A DNA stretch of 64,000 nucleotides from Flavobacterium sp. J27 (GTDB lineage Bacteria > Bacteroidota > Bacteroidia > Flavobacteriales > Flavobacteriaceae), in contig NZ_PJQW01000015.1 in the NCBI RefSeq assembly GCF_004303025.1, positions 1 through 64,000 of the forward strand. The letters run 5' to 3'. The notes beneath the pieces are model-generated. The model did no database searches. It saw nothing but the letters and a program-made list of their open reading frames with translations, and was not told where the DNA came from. The first letter of the stretch is position 1. Every line of letters starts with the position of its first letter. The position numbers were made by a program, and so were the translations under genes. This document shows, piece by piece, positions 59,682 to 64,000 of this stretch.

Positions 59682-60209
59682 ATGAAAAATTTAATAACGA
59701 GCTTAGTCTTTATGGTGTTTACTTCTGTTGCATTTTCGCAATCTGTTTTCGATAAATACGAAGACAAAGACAATGTAACTACCGTAATTGTAAATAAAAA
59801 GATGTTTGAGCTAATGAGTAAAGTGAAAGTTGATGTTAAAGATCAAGAAGCGCAACAGTATTTAAATTTACTCAAAAAATTAGAGAATTTAAAAGTTTTT
59901 ATGACTGGTGATGCCAAATTAGCTGGAGATATGAGAGGAACGGTTACGAGCTATTTGAAATCAAATCCATTGGAAGAGTTAATGCGAGTAAACGATGATG
60001 GAAAAAAAGTAAATATTTATGTAAAGTCTGGAGCATCAGAAAATATTGTAAAAGAACTTTTAATGTTTATTGAAGCTCCTGGTGATAAAGATAAACAAGC
60101 CATTGTATTGTCTTTAACTGGTAATTTTAATTTGGATGAAATTTCTGCTTTAACGGAAAAAATGAATTTGCCAGGAGGAAATGAATTGAAAAAAGCGTCT
60201 AAAAAATAA
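59682..60209 (+). CDS. DUF4252 secreted protein
   Basis: 175 residues from ATG 59682; the 13 preceding in-frame codons overlap the anti-sigma end. Signal peptide MKNLITSLVFMVFTSVAFSQ. Mature DUF4252 pattern: VFDKYEDKDNVTTVIVNKKM FELMS in two stretches and SLTGNFNLDEISALTEKMNL. The family follows ECF sigma genes in Flavobacteria. Role unknown; perhaps a cell-envelope stress sensor. Confidence 0.82.
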   Translation: MKNLITSLVFMVFTSVAFSQSVFDKYEDKDNVTTVIVNKKMFELMSKVKVDVKDQEAQQYLNLLKKLENLKVFMTGDAKLAGDMRGTVTSYLKSNPLEELMRVNDDGKKVNIYVKSGASENIVKELLMFIEAPGDKDKQAIVLSLTGNFNLDEISALTEKMNLPGGNELKKASKK

Positions 60210-60282
60210 ATTTTAGATACAATAATACACAACAGACAACAATCTATTTGGGTTTAGGTTGTTGTCTTAAAAAAATAAAATC

Positions 60283-60810
60283 ATGAAATCATGTTTACTA
60301 GCCTTACTTTGTTTGTTTTTATTTAGTTGTAATAATGAACCAAGTTTGCAAAAATATTTTGTAGAAAATTCAGAGTCATCTGATTTTATAGCAATTGATT
60401 TAGGTTCTTCAGTTATAAATACTGAAAAAATGACTTTGTCGAAAGAGGATAAAGAAGCCTTACAATCATTTGAAAAGATGAATGTCATAGCATTTAAGAA
60501 AGATTCTTTAAATGATAAAAAGTATACAACAGAAAGTGAAAAAGTAAAATCGCTTTTAAAGTCAGATAAATATCAGGAATTAATGAGAATGGGATCTGGA
60601 AGTAATGGTGGAGCAGTTTATTTTGTAGGAGAAGAAGAAGATATTGACGAATTTGTGCTTTTTGCAAATGGAAAAGATACTGGATTTGCAGTGGTACGAA
60701 TTTTAGGAAATAATATGAATCCTAATCATATAATGAATTTAATGAATCTTATGCGTGAAGCTGATGTTGATTTAGAGCAGCTTAAACCGTTGAAGGGTTT
60801 TGTGAAATAA
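60283..60810 (+). CDS. DUF4252 lipoprotein
   Basis: 175 residues. Lipobox LFLFSCNNE. Mature part parallels the previous gene: KYFVENSESSDFIAIDLGSS VINTEKMTLS in two stretches and DEFVLFANGKDTGFAVVRIL. Last gene of the sigma/anti-sigma/DUF4252/DUF4252 operon; ends before the terminator at 60827. Confidence 0.82.
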   Translation: MKSCLLALLCLFLFSCNNEPSLQKYFVENSESSDFIAIDLGSSVINTEKMTLSKEDKEALQSFEKMNVIAFKKDSLNDKKYTTESEKVKSLLKSDKYQELMRMGSGSNGGAVYFVGEEEDIDEFVLFANGKDTGFAVVRILGNNMNPNHIMNLMNLMREADVDLEQLKPLKGFVK

Positions 60811-60826
60811 GAAAAGTTTTTAAAAT

Positions 60827-60854
60827 AAAAAAAGTCCTGAAAGGGACTTTTTTT
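60827..60854 (+). terminator. rho-independent terminator
   Basis: A-rich flank, stem AAAGTCC / GGGACTTT (one wobble pair) with a small loop, then a seven-T run. Ends the DUF4252 operon. The 190 bp up to 61046 show nothing further. Confidence 0.85.
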
Positions 60855-61045
60855 ATTTTAAAATTATTTTATTTAAAAGGTTTGAATGGCTAAAAGTGAA
60901 TTTTAAAATAGCAAATATTCCTTGTTATGTTATTCCATAATTTTCTTCTCAAATTGTTCTTTTATCCTTTTTGGTTTGCAATACGCTTTAATTTAGACAC
61001 GGATTGTAAATCTAAAGTTTCAGCCACCATATTGTCAATACAATG

Positions 61046-62446
61046 TTAATGACTGGCAATTTTGATCATTTCATTTATTACCAATTCAATGTCCTGTTTT
61101 GTTGTTCGCCAATTTACAAATGATGCTCTTATACCTGTCTTTCCGTTGTAAACAGTTGGTGTCATAAATACTTTTGCAGTGCTGTTTAGTTTTGTTAGAA
61201 AATCTGAAACTTCACTTTGTCTTTCTTGTCCGCTCAATGTAAAACACACATTGTTAAGTCTAACTGGGGCTAATAATTCAAAATGATTATTTGCTTCAAT
61301 AAATTCCCCTAAAGTCTTAGCCATTTCAATAGAATTTTCAACAATATGTTCATACCCTTTTTTACCGTAAGCGACCAAAGAAAACCAAACTGGTAGGGCT
61401 CTTAATCTTCTAGAGTTTTCTGGTAAAAAATTCAAGTAATTAAAATTATCTAACGGATTTCCTAAATAGGGAGCATTAGAATTTTGGAATATTTCTGTTT
61501 GAAGAATTTTATGTTTTTCCTTAACAAGAAAAACTGCGTTTTCGTATGGCACATTAAGCCATTTATGGCAATCAATAGTAATACTGTCAGCATTTTCCCA
61601 ACCTTCCAATACGTGTTTGTGAGTTGGTGAGCAAGCTGCAAAAGCACCAAAAGCACCATCAATATGCCACCAAAAATTAAACTCTCCTCTAAGTTTAGAA
61701 ATGGCTTTAAAATCGTCAAAATCAACTGTATTAACTGTTCCAGCACTTGTAATTAAAAGAAAAGGTGTTCCATTTAATTTTTTAATTTTCACTTTTAAGT
61801 CTTCAATATCAATACTTTCTCTGTTTCCGTTTTCGACATTTACTTTTATAATATTGTTACTTCCAATACCTAACATTGATAAGCATTTTATAGCAGATGA
61901 GTGAGGAACGGCTGATAAAATATTTATTTTTTGAGTAATGCCTTCTTTTGCAAAATCTTTGCCTGCTTGTTTCCCAATCCATTGTCTTGCAACTGCAAGG
62001 CAAGTAAAGTTTGACATCGTTGCTCCTGTTACAAACCCACCTATAAAATCATTCGGCAGGTTGAATAAATCAAGAATTAACTTTATTGTTTCTATTTCAA
62101 TAATTGCAGAAATATCACCTTGTCCTTTGGTTGCTTGTGTGTTTTGGTCATAAATAGAAGTTAGCCAATCGCCCATGATTGAAGCGGGTGTTGAGCCACC
62201 AGTAACAAAACCCCAATATCTTGGCCCTGTTGAGCCGATAATTGCTTTTTCAAATTTTTTATTGAAAAGTTTTAATGCTTCAAGTCCACCTATTCCTGTT
62301 TTGTTTAGAGTTTCGGTAATTTCTCCCTTGTGTTCTGACGAAGTTGGTCTTTCAGGGAGTTGGTTCAAAAAATCAAGCCCTTGAAGTCTTACTGTTTCAA
62401 GCAGCCTGTCTATTTTTTGTAAGTCGTCTTTTAATTGTTCGTTCAT
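61046..62446 (-). CDS. PLP-dependent decarboxylase, aromatic-amino-acid/glutamate group II
   Basis: 466 residues. Group II decarboxylase pattern: STGPRYWGFVTGGSTPASIM (~72-91), GGFVTGATMSNFTCLAVARQ, WHIDGAFGAFAACSPT (Asp for PLP nitrogen) and the PLP Lys in DSITIDCHKWLNVPYENAVF. The C-terminus is TGIRASFVNWRTT. Substrate (aromatic amino acid, tyrosine or other) cannot be fixed. The minus-strand gene stands alone, flanked by AT-rich accessory-like sequence. Confidence 0.87.
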   Translation of the reverse strand: MNEQLKDDLQKIDRLLETVRLQGLDFLNQLPERPTSSEHKGEITETLNKTGIGGLEALKLFNKKFEKAIIGSTGPRYWGFVTGGSTPASIMGDWLTSIYDQNTQATKGQGDISAIIEIETIKLILDLFNLPNDFIGGFVTGATMSNFTCLAVARQWIGKQAGKDFAKEGITQKINILSAVPHSSAIKCLSMLGIGSNNIIKVNVENGNRESIDIEDLKVKIKKLNGTPFLLITSAGTVNTVDFDDFKAISKLRGEFNFWWHIDGAFGAFAACSPTHKHVLEGWENADSITIDCHKWLNVPYENAVFLVKEKHKILQTEIFQNSNAPYLGNPLDNFNYLNFLPENSRRLRALPVWFSLVAYGKKGYEHIVENSIEMAKTLGEFIEANNHFELLAPVRLNNVCFTLSGQERQSEVSDFLTKLNSTAKVFMTPTVYNGKTGIRASFVNWRTTKQDIELVINEMIKIASH

Positions 62447-62476
62447 CTTTTAGAATGTCGCTGTTTTTTGTTTGTT

Positions 62477-62601
62477 GATAACGGTTTTTTACTTGAAAAT
62501 TCAAGAGAATTTTCAGATTACAAAACCAAGATATTAAAATTGCGTGTATTTTTCGCATGAAATTAGAAGTAATAAATTTTATACGGTATTAGTAACAGTT
62601 A
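62477..62601 (-). repeat. possible isolated attC-like element
   Basis: ATAACGGTTTTTTACTTG near 62479 is partly complementary to AAGTAATAAATTTTATACGG near 62568 (minus a 7-base bulge). The end is AACAGTTAG, and the interior contains GAGAATTTTCAGA, like GAGAATTTTCGGA in site 3. It lies between two minus-strand genes, as cassette sites do. Core matches are poor, so this is tentative. Confidence 0.25.
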
Positions 62602-63816
62602 GTTTTTGTAATTCAGTTCGGTTTGTCTACTTGCTGGTGTTAAAATCAGATAATCGAACCTGTACATATAATCTTTAAGAGATTTACCTTCAATTTTGTG
62701 TTTCCAAGATGATTTTTCTATACTTTTCAAATCAATTATTGTGTATTTGTTGCTATTAAAATCTATTATAGGATTAAAAAGATCTTCATCTTCTTTGTCT
62801 ATATTCTTACTAATTGTTCCATCATCATTTAGATATGCAGAAGGAAAAATTAAGAGATGAACAGATTTTCTTTTATTATAATTGGCAATTTCCATCATAA
62901 AATTTCCGATATCATATATATTATGAAGACTTTTCCCTTTAGAGGCATGAACACCTCCTATTTTTAAAAAAACTTTTGGAAGACTGTCTGTTAGCAAAGC
63001 AGCATTGTAATAATCGATGAAGTTTTCTTGCATTAAGTATAATCTCTTATGTATGCTTTCGTATAGATTATTATCTTCTCTTAATTTATAAACTTCAGAA
63101 GATTTTTTTAAATCAACTATTATTTTGTTGATTTCTTTATTACTCTGGTCTAATTTTTTTAAATAATGATTCACCTCTGATGAGTTTAATAGAGAAGTAA
63201 AAACTTTATATTTTTGGTTTTGCCTTCCTTTTTTAATTTCTGAGATTACAAATTCTTTAGCAATTAGATAATAAGGTTCTATTTTCTCTGATCTGTTTGA
63301 TAATTCAAATAATCTATCCATGAGAAAAATGGGAGAAGTTAGATACTCTTGGTCTAATCCCCAAATTTTAAAATCATTTTTCAAAAAGGATTTTAGGAAA
63401 ACTTCATCTTCTTTGCCATCAAAGAATGGAACTGGTACATCTCCAACCAAATTATTTATTTTGGTGTTAAAGGGATATAAGGATTTTTGATTTTGGATTA
63501 ATCTGGAAATTTCATCAGCACTATTCGGACCTATTTCAGCAGCAAAATATTTAAAATTATTTGCGGTTAATGTAGGAACAATTGAATTGGTAAATTCTGA
63601 AATTTTAGCAGAAAAATGTTCTTCTCCTAAAATTACAAATTGAGCTTTTTCTATTTCTTTTTTTAAGAGGTCAAAACCAGCTCCACTAGCATTGTTTTCA
63701 TTTATCTCAAAGTAAAAAGTATTTTCTTTAATTAAATCAATTTCTGTTTTCTCCTGTGAATATAGATTTGGTATTAAAATAATTTGTATGATTAATATAG
63801 ATATGGTTTTTTTCAT
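62599..63816 (-). CDS. EreA/ChaN-like superfamily secreted protein
   Basis: About 405 residues from ATG 63816 (MKKTISILIIQIILIPNLYS Q signal peptide). AQFVILGEEHFSAKISEFTN (~60-79), FKYFAAEIGPNSADEISRLI, FKIWGLDQEYLTSPIFLMDR and KVFLKIGGVHASKGKSLHNI are the conserved Glu/His segments of the erythromycin-esterase/ChaN-like group. Activity unknown; many members are not antibiotic esterases. Same superfamily as the cassette gene at 38892-40478. Confidence 0.65.
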   Translation of the reverse strand: MKKTISILIIQIILIPNLYSQEKTEIDLIKENTFYFEINENNASGAGFDLLKKEIEKAQFVILGEEHFSAKISEFTNSIVPTLTANNFKYFAAEIGPNSADEISRLIQNQKSLYPFNTKINNLVGDVPVPFFDGKEDEVFLKSFLKNDFKIWGLDQEYLTSPIFLMDRLFELSNRSEKIEPYYLIAKEFVISEIKKGRQNQKYKVFTSLLNSSEVNHYLKKLDQSNKEINKIIVDLKKSSEVYKLREDNNLYESIHKRLYLMQENFIDYYNAALLTDSLPKVFLKIGGVHASKGKSLHNIYDIGNFMMEIANYNKRKSVHLLIFPSAYLNDDGTISKNIDKEDEDLFNPIIDFNSNKYTIIDLKSIEKSSWKHKIEGKSLKDYMYRFDYLILTPASRQTELNYKN

Positions 63817-64000
63817 AATCGTTGTTAATGCTTTAAATATGATTCTGTTACAAGGCAATTTGGTGGAGTTTATGAGTAAGAATTAAGCCAATTTAAAATT
63901 ACTATTTTTAGTTTTTTTTATTCAGTTATTAATTTTTCCATTTATTTCGTTCGAGTAAATCTGGTTTTCCTAAAGCTCAAATGATTAAACCATTTCTTGA

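Noticed and set aside
63859..64000. Possible feature at the right edge
   Set aside because: AT-rich with no clear gene, RNA or repeat; too short to judge.

Overview
The window looks like chromosome from a marine or freshwater Flavobacteriaceae bacterium (Bacteroidota). It is very AT-rich, start regions are A-rich without strong Shine-Dalgarno sequences, and several genes have the Bacteroidota -7 promoter motif TAnnTTTG. One secreted protein carries a type IX secretion C-terminal domain, and lipoproteins and 'SQ/AQ'-ending signal peptides are common. No rRNA, tRNA or CRISPR array was seen.

Layout. 0-8 kb: a secreted C1q-like protein, then a four-gene glycogen operon (glgA-glgC-glgB-GH31 alpha-glucosidase). 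8-20 kb: a decayed secreted-protein gene and ordinary housekeeping genes (TfoX-like, Crp/Fnr regulator, thioesterase, RmuC, RluE-like pseudouridine synthase, T9SS cargo, dienelactone hydrolase, an orphan FecE/BtuD-type ATPase, methyltransferase, two tandem SRPBCC proteins). 19-29 kb: GlxA-type and AraC-type regulators, a reductase operon, a LysR/YeiH pair, and small membrane proteins and lipoproteins of unknown function. 29-33 kb: small accessory genes, all on the minus strand.

33.4-46.7 kb is the main point of interest: an integron-like gene-cassette array. A tyrosine recombinase (45676-46713) is followed, in the same direction, by about ten cassettes. Each holds one to three minus-strand genes and ends in an attC-like imperfect palindrome bounded by AAC...GTT core sites. 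In six cassettes the inverse core at the cassette end is the exact reverse complement of the core at the start of the same cassette. In five of the sites it does not match the core it faces across the palindrome. Circular cassettes inserted at a G^TT crossover leave this arrangement. The recombinase appears to lack the extra segment of classical IntI enzymes. Cargo includes a Shedu-like (DUF4263) nuclease in first position, an EreA/ChaN-like lipoprotein, a HAD phosphatase, a three-gene reductase/DoxX-like/AraC operon with its own operator, and many unknown small, membrane or lipoproteins. Remnant sites suggest an older, decaying end of the array beyond 33 kb.

46.8-57 kb is a cobamide salvage region. 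BtuF and BtuC run leftwards. A cysteine-rich protein, CobU, a Dph6-like ATP pyrophosphatase, a BluB-CobT fusion, CobS, CobC and a 35-residue membrane peptide run rightwards. A cobalamin riboswitch then controls a BtuB-like TonB receptor. Together these would take up cobinamide or cobalamin, make dimethylbenzimidazole and complete the lower loop. The missing transport ATPase may be the orphan at 15.9 kb. 57-64 kb: an S41 protease lipoprotein, an ECF sigma/anti-sigma/DUF4252 module, a PLP decarboxylase and a second EreA-like protein.
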